64,000 nucleotides of DNA from DASYKS01 sp031404815 (GTDB lineage: Bacteria > Acidobacteriota > Thermoanaerobaculia > Multivoradales > UBA5704): assembly GCA_031404815.1 (NCBI GenBank), contig JANNIH010000134.1, positions 1 to 64,000 of the forward strand, given 5' to 3'. The stretch's first letter is position 1, and every line of letters begins with the position of its first letter. Of this stretch, positions 49,581 to 59,700 are shown in pieces. A program made the position numbers and the translations under genes. Under the pieces are notes generated by a model that saw only the letters and a list, made by a program, of their open reading frames with translations, did not search any database and had not been told where the DNA came from.

Positions 49581-51065
49581 CTACTTGCGCACCAGCCGGG
49601 CCGAGAGGGTCAACCCGGGCTGCACCTTCACCCGCTGGCGCCAGGGCTCGTAGCCACCGAGGTGGATCTCGATCTCGTGCTCGGCGAGCGTCATCTGTAG
49701 ATTGAGCGGCGTGTTCCCCATGAAGACGCCGTTCAGGATCACGTCGGCACCGGCCGGCGATGAAGCGATCGGCACCTGGATGAACTGCCCCGCTCGATTG
49801 AGGCCGGCGCCGATCTGTTGGAGCGCGCTCTTCAGTTCCGCTTGCGCCTGGTCGAGCAGCGCGGTGAGCAGCTCACTGGTTCGATCGATCGGCTCGCGCG
49901 GAGCCGAGGTCGCCTTCGGGTACTGCTTGGTCCGCTCGACATCGAAGGTCTTCGAGAAACGGACCGTGCCCGTTTCGACATCGAGCATCTGCAGGCTGAT
50001 CGCCATGTGCGAAATGTCCTGGAGCGCGTTGGTGCCGAACCCTTCGAACTTGCGGCGCTCGACCTCGTAGCGCAGGATCGAGCCGGTGATCAGGGCGTCC
50101 GCCTTGATCAGGTGTCCCACCCGGGTCGCTCCGCTTCCGGCTTGGATGACGCCCGGAATGCCATGCTCCTTCTTGACCGACTCCAGCCGGTCGCGCGTCA
50201 CCAGAACGACCCCGGGCACGGTGTAGAGGAACGTCGTCGTGATGTCTTGGGCGACAAAACCGAGGTTGGGCAGGTCCCGGCCGCTCCGGTTGTCGAAATC
50301 GACCACAGCCACCCGCACATCTTTCTCCAACGCGGCGTCGGTCTTCTGCTTCGGCGGCGGGCGCAGGTCGACCTCGAGTTTCCAACCCTGGATGATCTTC
50401 AAGATCGCCTCGATCCGGAGCGACCGGCAGTAGGGACGCTCCTCGTCGATCATCATGCCGACCACCCGCCACTCGGCGTCGAAAACGCCCCCTCCCGAAT
50501 GCCCCTGGGGACACTGGAGCTCGAAGAGAAAACTATCGGCGGCATCTTTACGGGCGAACCGGACCGGCTCCTTCGGAGTCAGCCAGGCCCCGGCGGTCGA
50601 ATGGCCGACCGCGCCGAGCGGATCGCCGGGGTCGAGATCGACCGAGGATCCGAGCTGGTCGAGCGGGATCGCCCTTCGGATCTCGGCCAACGACAGGCCG
50701 AGCGAAGAGAGGTCGACGCGGAAGACCGCGAGGTCTTTCTCGAAATGGAGCCGATCGACTTCGGCCGGCAGGCTGCCGTGCAAGGCGCGGAAATCGACCC
50801 TCAACCCCACGACGTTCTTGCCCTGCTGATAGACCACGTGCTTGGCGGTGAAGCCGTAGGCGTAGCGCTCATCGAGATGGAAGATCACGCCTGCCCCTTC
50901 AGTGCTCGGTGCGGTGACCCGCACGACCAGCGCCTCGGCTCGATCGCTCTGCTGGTAGAGATCGGCCCGGGAAGTTCCCGCGGCCGACGCTTCCGAGGTG
51001 GAGCCCAGAGCCGAGAGGATCGAAAGGACGGCGACGATGCGGAACGAGGGTTTGAGACGGATCAT
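49581..51065 (-). CDS. Trypsin-like protease fused to CsgG-like and PEGA domains
   Basis: A 494-residue exported protein (signal peptide 1-29, cut near EASAAG). Residues about 40-230 are a trypsin-like domain with the triad His76 (FTAKHVV), Asp111 (EKDLAVFRVD) and Ser190 (CPQGHSGGGVFD). Residues about 250-400 resemble CsgG (VAVVDFDNRSG; GVVLVTRDRLESVKK). The last roughly 70 residues are a PEGA domain (SSPAGADVILNGVFMG). It is probably periplasmic. The start, ATG 51,065, overlaps the preceding gene by 4 nt. It closes the CHAT operon. PEGA domains often bind cell-surface polymers, and CsgG-type domains form oligomers; how these combine with a protease is unknown. Confidence 0.85.
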   Translation of the reverse strand: MIRLKPSFRIVAVLSILSALGSTSEASAAGTSRADLYQQSDRAEALVVRVTAPSTEGAGVIFHLDERYAYGFTAKHVVYQQGKNVVGLRVDFRALHGSLPAEVDRLHFEKDLAVFRVDLSSLGLSLAEIRRAIPLDQLGSSVDLDPGDPLGAVGHSTAGAWLTPKEPVRFARKDAADSFLFELQCPQGHSGGGVFDAEWRVVGMMIDEERPYCRSLRIEAILKIIQGWKLEVDLRPPPKQKTDAALEKDVRVAVVDFDNRSGRDLPNLGFVAQDITTTFLYTVPGVVLVTRDRLESVKKEHGIPGVIQAGSGATRVGHLIKADALITGSILRYEVERRKFEGFGTNALQDISHMAISLQMLDVETGTVRFSKTFDVERTKQYPKATSAPREPIDRTSELLTALLDQAQAELKSALQQIGAGLNRAGQFIQVPIASSPAGADVILNGVFMGNTPLNLQMTLAEHEIEIHLGGYEPWRQRVKVQPGLTLSARLVRK

Positions 51066-51868
51066 TTCGTGGCGCTCCTTTGGGGGCTGTAGACAACGAA
51101 CTCCTCGATCGCCAGGTCGCGAGACCCTGCGGCGGGGCGCGCCGCAACCTTGACCCGGTAGAAACCGGGCTCGGTCGCTTCGTCGAGCGGGAAATCGATC
51201 CGCTGGTTGGATGGGTAGTAGCCGTAACCGAGCTCCTGGTCGCGACGCAGGCTCGACGACTCGCGCCCCTGCTCGTCGAGGCGGGAGATCGAAACCCGCA
51301 GCTCTTGCAGCCGGTTCGAGGGGACGATCGTCGCCTGGATCTCGGTTGTGCCGTCGCCCAGACCGTTGCCGATGATTTTGAGCGGCAGGTAGATCACCCG
51401 GCCAAACCCGGAAGAGGCGGGGGGGTCGATCCAGGCGACGACTCCTAAGTCGTCCCGCCCGAGGCCGACACCGGCCAATACGTCGGTCGGCCAGCGGTAG
51501 AGGCCGCGCGTCGAAGGGAGGATCGTATCCATTCGGTAGTAGGTCCTGGGCTTGAAGCTGAACGCGCGCAGGTGAACGTCGCCCGAAAGGTTTGGCGGCG
51601 CCTGCCATTCGAGCGTCAGATGAGGGCTCTTCGCCGGATCAAAGGGCCCGAAGCCGCGGACCAGCGATCGGACCTCCAGCGTCAAGGCCCCCACCTGCTG
51701 CGCGTAGATCCCTTCACAGCGATCGCCGCGCTGGCGATAGGCCATCGGGCTGGTCGAGCGATCAGAAAGCTCGAGGGCGCAGTTCGACTGCGCCTGTAGC
51801 GGTGACCATCCGTTGGCGATCAGAACGGAGAGTAGAAGAGAAGGAAGACCAGGGGTGTTTATCATCAT
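51062..51868 (-). CDS. Exported hypothetical protein of the CHAT operon
   Basis: A 268-residue protein with a signal peptide (LPSLLLSVLIANGWSPLQAQ). The body is beta-rich, with CALELSDRSTSPMAYRQRGD near 30-50 and Cys30 and Cys51 as a possible disulfide pair. A basic, Tyr-rich segment is RDQELGYGYYPSNQRIDFPL. No family is recognised. It overlaps the trypsin gene by 4 nt and follows the CsgG-like gene by 4 bp. Its place suggests a partner or substrate of the exported proteins. Confidence 0.7.
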   Translation of the reverse strand: MMINTPGLPSLLLSVLIANGWSPLQAQSNCALELSDRSTSPMAYRQRGDRCEGIYAQQVGALTLEVRSLVRGFGPFDPAKSPHLTLEWQAPPNLSGDVHLRAFSFKPRTYYRMDTILPSTRGLYRWPTDVLAGVGLGRDDLGVVAWIDPPASSGFGRVIYLPLKIIGNGLGDGTTEIQATIVPSNRLQELRVSISRLDEQGRESSSLRRDQELGYGYYPSNQRIDFPLDEATEPGFYRVKVAARPAAGSRDLAIEEFVVYSPQRSATK

Positions 51869-51872
51869 CGCC

Positions 51873-52751
51873 CTATTTTCCGTTATTCTTGCTGACGGAA
51901 TTGACCATGTTTCTGGCGAGGGGCACTTTGAGGAGCAAGCTCTTCCAGACCGAATTCTCCTTCTTGAGCCGGACCAGATTTACGACCGCGATCTCGCCGC
52001 CCTTGCTCGATTTCACCTTGCAGCTCGACATCGCGGGGGAGCTGGAGATCACCTTGAGTTCGCCGATCACTTCCATCGCCGCGGGAAGCAGTTTGCCGCT
52101 GACCGGATGAACGATCTGCTTTCCCTCGCGCACCACTTCGAGCACATCGCCGTCTTTGACTCCCGCTTCGCTGCCCAGGTCGACCATGACCTTCTTCCCT
52201 TCGACCTGGACTACGTAGCCGAGCGGTGGGAACGCTTCGCGAACGCTCTTAAACAACGCCAGCCCCGCGTCGCGCGGGTTCTCAGGCACTGAGAGCAGAT
52301 CGGGGCGGGCGCTTTCGAGAGTAGCGAAGATCGCAGCCGTGCCGACATCGATCACCTTGACGTTGATAATCAGGCGCGGGCGCTTCACGTTGTCGAGCCC
52401 GGTCACCTTGTCGGAGGTATAGTCCACGACCCCGAGGTAGTCCAGGCCGAGGACGGTGGTCAGCTTCTGCTTCACCTGGCCGCCGATGAACTCCTGAAAG
52501 TCTTTTTCGGTAAGGACGGCGTTTAGTTGACTCCGCTCGACCATGGTGAACCGTTTCGACTCGACGAACGCAGCGGTCGCGGCGTTCAGCACGTCGCCGT
52601 CGAAGTGCCGATCCTTGGCACCATTCAATACCAAGCCCATTTTGAACAGCGTCTTTTCAACCTGCCCGTGAGCGGGTGACGTGGGCAATGCGATGAGCAG
52701 TACGAGGGTAACGAGCGGGAACCAGCGGGCGAGAGAACGAATGCGCGACAC
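51873..52751 (-). CDS. CsgG-like exported protein
   Basis: A 292-residue protein with a signal peptide (FPLVTLVLLIALPTSPAHGQ). Residues 40-170 resemble CsgG/LPP20-type lipoproteins that help assemble surface structures (FTMVERSQLNAVLTEKDFQE). The C-terminus (from about 185) is a beta-rich domain with EGKKVMVDLGSEAGVKDGDV. It has no lipobox. It is 15 bp after the CHAT gene, in the same operon. A second CsgG-like domain sits in the trypsin fusion two genes on. Confidence 0.75.
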   Translation of the reverse strand: MSRIRSLARWFPLVTLVLLIALPTSPAHGQVEKTLFKMGLVLNGAKDRHFDGDVLNAATAAFVESKRFTMVERSQLNAVLTEKDFQEFIGGQVKQKLTTVLGLDYLGVVDYTSDKVTGLDNVKRPRLIINVKVIDVGTAAIFATLESARPDLLSVPENPRDAGLALFKSVREAFPPLGYVVQVEGKKVMVDLGSEAGVKDGDVLEVVREGKQIVHPVSGKLLPAAMEVIGELKVISSSPAMSSCKVKSSKGGEIAVVNLVRLKKENSVWKSLLLKVPLARNMVNSVSKNNGK

Positions 52752-52766
52752 GATGCCTCCTTACAG

Positions 52767-54908
52767 TTAGGAACGAGAGCGGTTGGAAAATGCCACCTTC
52801 GGGCGGGGCGTCCGCCGCGGGAAGGGGCGTAGGATGACGATTGAAGCGAGTAGGGTCGCGAGAGCTACGACCGCGAGGGCGCGGGCGATGGCGTCTTGCG
52901 TACCCGCAGCCAGCCAGAGGTCGAGCTGCACAGGTGCGGGCCGGAACGGTTTTCCCCCTTCGGGCCGAATCTCCAACCCGGAGAGGCGACCGCGGAAACC
53001 GCAATGAATGCCGCCCTCGGTGAAACGGAGATCGGTGAGCGCGCCGGCCACCGAATCGAGTTGGACCACGTCGTGCGGCCCGAGGGTTCGGCGCCCGCCG
53101 TTGGCCGTGAAGCGCAGCTCGCCGCGGCGGATCGCCGAGACCTGTCGAAACAGCGTCGCCGTCGGGTCGTGCCGCTCTTCGATCGAGGCCAGATCGAGTC
53201 GATCGATCGCGATCGACGCGCTCAGCCGCTGCCCAGGGAGACGGGCGAACGCGAGATCCAGCTCGAGCGCCCCGCCGGCCGGTTCGAGCTCGATCGAATC
53301 GGGGTGGTCGAACCGGACCTGTTCAGCGCGCCGGTCGAGCCGCTTGAATAAAACATCGCCCTCGAACGCGACGCGCGGTTTGGCCGGCGAATCGGTGATC
53401 GAGAAGCGAAACGCGCCCTCGCCTTGGGCCTCGAACGCGATCCGGGTCCGCGCCGCCTGGGGCGGCGATCGCAGCGTGATCGTCGCCCCTGGCCCTCCGG
53501 CGAGCAGGAAGCCCGGCCGGTGCGGGGTCGAGGCCGCACCGGCCGGAGACGCCTCTGACGCCGCAAGGAACCCGGGCAGATCGAGGCGGCCCAAACCGGC
53601 CGCGGCCAGCTCGCGCAGCTCGATCCGTTCGATCACCGACGACGCTTCCGCGAGCCGGAACGAGAGGCGGGAGAGTTCCAGATCGAGCACGGCTTCGGCG
53701 GCTTTCGACGGCACGAAGCGGAGCGCCACGAACAGCAGCCAGGCGAGAGCGGGCAGCCAGACGACCGGGCGACGCAGGCGACGTGGCGCCCAACCGACCC
53801 AGGGAGCGGCCGTGTCGGGCGCCGGCTCCTCCCCTGCCTCGACCGGCAGGTTCCAGAGTTGGCCGTCGCTCAGCCGCTGATAGAGGATCGGACTGCTCCA
53901 TTCGAGCCCGCGCGGCTCCTCCTCCAGATAGAGCTGGTGGCGCGCCTCGTTGACCGCAGCATCGATGCGCCGGGTGGCGACGATCTGGCGATACAAGTGG
54001 GTGGTGAACAGGTGCGCCTTCTCGACACTCACCGCCCGGCGCATTCCGATCACCGCGGGGATGCCGCGTTGGACCAGCCGCCCGGCCAGGCCGCTCCAAG
54101 CGTCGACCGAGGAGGAGGCGCCGCCGTGGCAGGCGATCAGCGTCACCAGGCGCAGCTCGCGCTCGCCCAAGAAGGTCTCCGCGAGGAGATCCTCCGCAAC
54201 GTGCCGCACCTGCCGCCGATCGTCTTCGAGCACCAGGGCGGAGATCCCCCTTTTCTCGACCACACCGTGACCGAAGATGTGGAGCAGGTGGAATCCGCCG
54301 CCGGAGACCAGCCGCTCGCGCAAACGCGCCGGGGTCGCAGGCGGTTCGAGGTAGCTCACCTCGATCTCGTCGCCCAGCGAAGCGAACAGCGTTTCCAGGC
54401 GCCCGCGCACCTCGCGCTCGTCGATTCTCGCCATCTGGTAGGTCTCGATGTTCTCGGGCGCCGAGATGACGCAGAGCAGGCGCGGCCGGCCGGTGACCGA
54501 ACGCCCGAGCGGGCGCGCGATGGGGCTGTAACGGGAGAACGCCGTGTCGGGAGAGCGGGCGAGCGCCAGCCGGCGATCGGGATCGACCAACAGCTCCCAA
54601 TACAGGCCGTGCGCCCACTCCGGCAGGTCGGGCGAGAGATGGAACCGGAGGCGGAGCCGCCGCTCCGAGCGCTCGGCCTCCCGGATCGCCTCGCGCAGCC
54701 CTTCGCGCAGCGCACTGCCGGGAGGGCAGAGCGCGTCATAGAGCGTCCTCCCGTAGGCGGCCGGGTCGAGCTCTAAAACCGTCAGATCGATCGCCTGCTC
54801 GGGGCCGAGCACCGGGCGGGCGAGATACTCCCGTCCGGCCCAACTCAAGCGGCCCTGCTCTAAACTCGGCAGGTAGAGCTCGACGTCGAGATAGCCCTCT
54901 TCACTCAC
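52767..54908 (-). CDS. Membrane-anchored CHAT-domain protease
   Basis: A 713-residue protein from GTG 54,908, which overlaps the previous stop as GTGA. No signal peptide, so the N-terminal part is cytoplasmic. A CHAT (caspase-like) domain covers about 120-345, with the catalytic dyad His214 (HIFGHG) and Cys260 (LIACHGG). A transmembrane helix lies at about 381-399 (PVVWLPALAWLLFVALRFVP), then a beta-rich, presumably periplasmic region (400-670). A second helix at about 673-693 is followed by a basic tail. So the protease faces the cytoplasm and a sensor-like region faces the periplasm. Such topology is not typical of TPR-CHAT proteins. Confidence 0.85.
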   Translation of the reverse strand: MSEEGYLDVELYLPSLEQGRLSWAGREYLARPVLGPEQAIDLTVLELDPAAYGRTLYDALCPPGSALREGLREAIREAERSERRLRLRFHLSPDLPEWAHGLYWELLVDPDRRLALARSPDTAFSRYSPIARPLGRSVTGRPRLLCVISAPENIETYQMARIDEREVRGRLETLFASLGDEIEVSYLEPPATPARLRERLVSGGGFHLLHIFGHGVVEKRGISALVLEDDRRQVRHVAEDLLAETFLGERELRLVTLIACHGGASSSVDAWSGLAGRLVQRGIPAVIGMRRAVSVEKAHLFTTHLYRQIVATRRIDAAVNEARHQLYLEEEPRGLEWSSPILYQRLSDGQLWNLPVEAGEEPAPDTAAPWVGWAPRRLRRPVVWLPALAWLLFVALRFVPSKAAEAVLDLELSRLSFRLAEASSVIERIELRELAAAGLGRLDLPGFLAASEASPAGAASTPHRPGFLLAGGPGATITLRSPPQAARTRIAFEAQGEGAFRFSITDSPAKPRVAFEGDVLFKRLDRRAEQVRFDHPDSIELEPAGGALELDLAFARLPGQRLSASIAIDRLDLASIEERHDPTATLFRQVSAIRRGELRFTANGGRRTLGPHDVVQLDSVAGALTDLRFTEGGIHCGFRGRLSGLEIRPEGGKPFRPAPVQLDLWLAAGTQDAIARALAVVALATLLASIVILRPFPRRTPRPKVAFSNRSRS

Positions 54909-56359
54909 GAAACGACAGAGCCCCCGGCCGCCTCGTGGACGCCGTTCGATCCCACCGCGAGCCGGACCGCCGGATCGCCGAGCACGACGTAGGAGCGCGA
55001 GTCGTTGGTGGCGATCCAGAGCGACGAGAGGCTGATGAAATCGGGCTGGGCACCCCACTTCACCTCGTCCACCTGGTCGCTCATGTCGGTCGAAACTTCG
55101 GCGTACCGCTGGTTGAAATACTCCATCGCGGCACCGATGGGGTAGCCATCGAGCAGCCGGCCGAGCGCGCTGTTGAAGACCTCCAGCTGCATCCCGGCAC
55201 CCGGCCAATCGAACGAGAAGGTCCAGGCGCGATCGACATGGCCGACTACCGCGAGCGCCCCGCCACCCGGATGACCGAGCAGACGTTGCGGCAGCCGGGC
55301 GACGAAGCTGTCGGCGGCGATCCGGCGCCTCTCCCCCTCCCATATGAAACTGTCGTGGCACGGGGTTCCCGCCCCGTAGCAGGCGAAGACGAAGGCGATC
55401 AACCCGCCGACCTCCGCGCCGTCGCAAACCTGGTCGGCGCCAAACCAGTCCCCCTGGCAAACGCCGCGGCCACCCTGCCGGCCGGGCCACTCCGAGCAGA
55501 GCAGCGCACCCTGCTCGGCGAGCTGGCGTGGATCGTCGGCATCGAACCCCATTCCGTGCGAAGCGGTGAACAGGAGCGCGGGCGTCTTGTCGCCACCCAG
55601 CCGTTCAGCGAGCGCGTCGCGGGTCGCCGAGCGGCCACCGACGGTTTCGACCGACCAGTCGGGGCGGGCGAGAGCGATCCGATCGGCCAACGGCTCGACC
55701 AGGTCGTGCAGGCTCCGTTCGGTCGCCGGATCGCCCTCGTGCGCAGTGGCGAAGAACGAGATCCGGCGCTTGCGCGCCGTTTGGCACCGCTCGGCCGCGA
55801 CCACGCCAAGGGCATAGCAGGTCAGTTCGGACAATGTTTCGAAGGTCACCCGACCGACCGCGTACTGAACATCGAGTTGGTACTGGAAACGGTAGGAAAT
55901 TTCGCCCGGATCGCCGACCAGCAGGAGGTAGTAGGGCAACCGGTCGGGATCGACCGGTCCGGGGCCGACGCCGTGGCGGGCGAGGAAGCGCGCTTTCGAT
56001 TCGTTCTGGCGATAGGTCAGCTCGCGGTAGCGCCCCTCATGAACCCGCGTCGCCTGTTCCTGGCGAAATCCGAGCAGCGGCCTCAAGGCGGCGCGCAGCT
56101 CGTCCTCCCGACCGGCGGGAAAGACGACGCCCCAGCCGGCTTCCCCCAGATCGCGCGGGTCGATGCCGAAGCGGACATCCAGATGATCCTTCTCGCGCCG
56201 CGCCCTCAGGCGCCGCAGCTCCTCGACCTCGACCGGAACCGGCGGGTCGCCGCAGGCGATCGCGGCGATCTCTTCGAGCGTGGCACCGCGCAGCAACGGC
56301 GCGCCGGTTCGGGCATGGATGCCGTTCGGGATCACCCTCGGCGATTCGTGGTTCGACAT
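54905..56359 (-). CDS. Caspase/gingipain-like cysteine protease
   Basis: A 484-residue protein without a signal peptide. The region about 150-350 has the His-Cys arrangement of clan CD peptidases: His268 in LLFTASHGMGF and Cys327 in AFVFACYGAGTP. The N-terminal region (1-150) is unknown; LPYYLLLVGDPGEISYRFQY and VGRVTFETLSELTCYALGVV are distinctive. The C-terminus ends with YVVLGDPAVRLAV, a C25-type tail motif. It resembles gingipain (C25)-like and caspase-like proteins. It overlaps the next CHAT gene by 4 nt, so the two are likely partners. Confidence 0.82.
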   Translation of the reverse strand: MSNHESPRVIPNGIHARTGAPLLRGATLEEIAAIACGDPPVPVEVEELRRLRARREKDHLDVRFGIDPRDLGEAGWGVVFPAGREDELRAALRPLLGFRQEQATRVHEGRYRELTYRQNESKARFLARHGVGPGPVDPDRLPYYLLLVGDPGEISYRFQYQLDVQYAVGRVTFETLSELTCYALGVVAAERCQTARKRRISFFATAHEGDPATERSLHDLVEPLADRIALARPDWSVETVGGRSATRDALAERLGGDKTPALLFTASHGMGFDADDPRQLAEQGALLCSEWPGRQGGRGVCQGDWFGADQVCDGAEVGGLIAFVFACYGAGTPCHDSFIWEGERRRIAADSFVARLPQRLLGHPGGGALAVVGHVDRAWTFSFDWPGAGMQLEVFNSALGRLLDGYPIGAAMEYFNQRYAEVSTDMSDQVDEVKWGAQPDFISLSSLWIATNDSRSYVVLGDPAVRLAVGSNGVHEAAGGSVVS

Positions 56360-56478
56360 GCACGACTCTCCTTCGGGCGGCGTAACGCCCGGTCGACAAT
56401 TTCGGATTGAGGGACTGTGTGACCTGAAGCCGCCTGCCCGTACCTCCGGGCACGGCCAGGCGGTGAACGGTTTGCGCC

Positions 56479-56616
56479 TCAGCTTGGCGGGTCGTAGGTC
56501 TTGGGGTCGTTGACCACCACCGTCTCTGTCACCGGCGGATCGAAGTCATCCCCTTTGCGTTCGGCGGCGGGAAGATCGTCGGTAGGCGCACCCATTCCAG
56601 ATCTCTGCGTTTCCAT
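56479..56616 (-). CDS. 45-aa peptide in the CHAT operon
   Basis: METQRSGMGA... to KTYDPPS: an acidic, Asp/Pro-rich peptide without predicted structure. A good Shine-Dalgarno (AAGGAGG) stands about 6 bases before the ATG. It lies between the TPR-CHAT gene and the caspase-like gene, 119 bp before the latter. The reading frame is the same as that of TPR-CHAT and stays open for 95 codons past the TPR-CHAT TGA, but no start codon other than this ATG is in the stretch. Possible protease inhibitor or substrate; unproven. Confidence 0.45.
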   Translation of the reverse strand: METQRSGMGAPTDDLPAAERKGDDFDPPVTETVVVNDPKTYDPPS

Positions 56617-56766
56617 CTCGGCCTCCTTGGCGGCCCGATCCGCCGGAGAGAGTCCGGCGGCGCGCGGCCCGTTGAATGTGATGAGGCTGGAGAAACCGTC
56701 GGCGGAAAAAGGGTCAGTGCGGAGAGAAAAATCTTTCGCAACCGGCGACAGACGACGGAGCGGCTG

Positions 56767-59700
56767 TCACGTCCAATCCCCCTCGAGTACGAACCCGGCC
56801 CAATAAAACGGCGCGCGCCAGCGCCGTTCTCGGCGCAGCGAGAGCTGCGCCCGGCGCAATGCCTGGGCAGGGGTGAGGCGCCCGCCGAGCAACCCGCGAT
56901 AGAAGCGCCGCATCAGCTCGCCGGTCGCCCGGTCGTCGACGTCCCAAAGAGAGACGAGGACCCTTGGCGCACCGGCGCGCAGGAACGCTTCGGTGAGCCC
57001 GCGCTGTCCCGCGCCTCCGGCGGCATCCCCTCCACCGAGCGCCGTCTTGCAGGCGCTCAAGACGACCAGGTCGGCGCGCAGATCGAGCCCCACCACCTGA
57101 TAGGCGCGCAACAGGCCGTCGACCGGCCGCCCCGCGCCGTCGAAGGCAGACAGGGCGAGGGCGGAGAGTTCTGGAAAGTCCTCGCTGTACAGGCCGTGGG
57201 TCGCAAAGTGGAGGATGCGAAAATCGGCCAGCGAGCCGCTCTCGACCAGCGCGCGGCTCGCGTCGAGTCCCGTCGCTACAAAGGCCGATCCGGGCGGGGC
57301 CAGCGCCTGGATCGCGTTTGCCTCGCCACCGGCGTAGCGAAGGCGTCCAAGAACCCCCGCCCCGCGCGGCTTCTCCTCATTCAAGCCCGATCGGCCTAGC
57401 CGTGGATCGCCGGCCGAAAAAACCGGATCGGCGACCAGAGCCAACAGATGAGGCGCAGGCGATCGATGCCGCTCCATCCTGCGCAGAGCCATGAGCACGG
57501 CGACCGAGGGGAGCTGCACGACTTCGTGATCGACCAGCAGCGGCGCCGGATCGAGCGCTTGGTCCCTTGGATGGGGCAGCGCCGAGAACGGCACCCGGCC
57601 GAGGCCTCCGGATGCCACCACCACCAGGCGTCGCGACCCGAGCAGGTCGGCAACCGGAGCGAGAATCATTCGACTGAGCCCCGCGACCGCCTGCCGCGCC
57701 GCGACCTCCCGGGTCTCGAAGCGGCTCTCGGGCAGCAAGCGATCGACCCGGCTCGCGGCCCGCTCGATCGTCTCGCGCGAGGGCAGCAGCACCAAGCGCC
57801 GGATCGATCGGGTCGCCGCCCAAAGGATGCTCCGCTCGGCGCCGAGGTGGAACTCGAGCAAGAGGGTCTCCTCGTCGAGCAGCCGTTCCTGGACCGCGCC
57901 CAAGTCGAGAACTTGAGGAGGAAGTATCGGCTCGCCAGAAGGGAGAGCACTTCCGGAAACCGAACGATACTCGTGCAGCAGGTCGTCGAGCGCCTGCTCC
58001 GCTTCGTTCGGCACCAAGCTCCCAGCGTCGGCTCTGCGGAGCACAGAGCGATGGCCGGAATTGATCCGGCGAGCCAAGGAGCGCAACCGTGCCGCACCCG
58101 CCGGGTCGAGATTCTGCCGACCCGCTGCCATCAGCTCGCGCAAACCCCGCGCCTCCGCCCGCTCGTGGAGTGCAAAGGCACGCCCGTCATACCCCGCCGA
58201 CGGCTCGCGTCGGTGCCGCTCGGCCAACAGATCGACGAAAAAATCGAAGTGCTCCTGCCGCGAAGCCAGGAGCGAGGCCCGCAGATCGGCCCGATCGAGG
58301 GCCGCACCCAGCGCTTCGATGCGCGCCAGCGCACTCTCGATCCGCCGCTCGGCCTCCGCCAGACGGCCGGCCCGCAGGGCCAAGCGCGCGAGACCGAGGG
58401 AGGCGTCCTCCTCGATCCACTGCAACGGATTCTCGGGTGCGATCGAGAGCGCCTGCTCGTAGCGCTCGCGAGCACGATCGAAGGCGCCGAGCCGCTCGTA
58501 GGTGCGGCCGAGGTGGACGAGCACCACCGCGCGCGATGACCGGCGACCGAGCCGACGAAAGATCACCGACGCCTCAAAGAACGCACGGAGCGCAGGCTGC
58601 GGCCGATGGCGGGCAAGCTCCGCCAGACCGATGCTGTTCAAGGCTACCGCGGCGTCATTGGCGGCGCCCTCTTGGCGGCTCAATGCGAGAGCCTGGCCGA
58701 AATGGTCGAGCGCCTCGTCCACCCGATCGAGGTCGAGCAGGTCGTTCCCCAACTTGGTGAGGATCATGGCGCGCAAAGAGTAGTTGGTTCGACTCTCGGC
58801 GAGCAGCGTCAGCGCCGCGCGGTGGTCGTCGAGCGCGCGCTTTGGATCGCCCACCAAGGCGTGGAGGGTACCGCGATTGAACAGCACCCGCGCCAGGTTT
58901 TCCCGGTGGCCCAATCTTCGATTCAACTCGACTGCCCGGCCGTAGAGATCGAACGCATCGCCGATCCGCCCCTGGCGCAAGCGAGCCAGGGCGAGCGAGT
59001 TCGAGCGTGCCGCTTCGTTGGGCCGGTTTCCGAGCGGCTGCTCGATCGCCAGCGCCTCCTCGTAGGATCTCGCCGCCGCCTCGACCTCGCGGAGGCGAGT
59101 CTGGGCATCCCCGGCCTCTCCGAGAGCATCCGCCTGGTGCGCCGGCTGGCCGGAACGCGCGTAAAGCGCCGCGGCCCGTTCGAGCTTGCTCACCCCTCGG
59201 CGCAATCGGGCGAGATCGGGGCCGGCGGTTTCGAGCCGCCCCCACTGGTCCCAGGCCCACCCCTCGCGCACGCCGTCCCCGAGCCGATTCCAGAGCGCCG
59301 CCGCTTCCCGGTAGCCCGCGACGACCTCGCCCTCCCTCCCACCTTCCCGGTGCAGCCGCCAGGCGGCGAGAAATCGGGCGAGGGCGCGCGAACGGCGCAC
59401 GTCGTCCGGCGTCGCCCGGCGCAGCGCCGCGATCCGCACTTCGACGATGGCCTCCAGGGTCGGGCTCCACCCTGCGATCTCGATCCGGTGGCGGCCGTCC
59501 GCAGGGGCGACGAAGAACAGCTCTTCGGGTTGCCTCTCGTCGCGGGGACGATCGACTTCGAGAAGGCGGAGACCGGTGGGACCGATTAGGCGGATCACCA
59601 GGTCGAAACCGTTCTGCTCGACGATCAGGTGGAGAAAATCGCCGCGCGCGAGCGGGAGGGTGTACGGTTGAGTCGCGCCGACGGCTAGGCGTTCCGTGCG

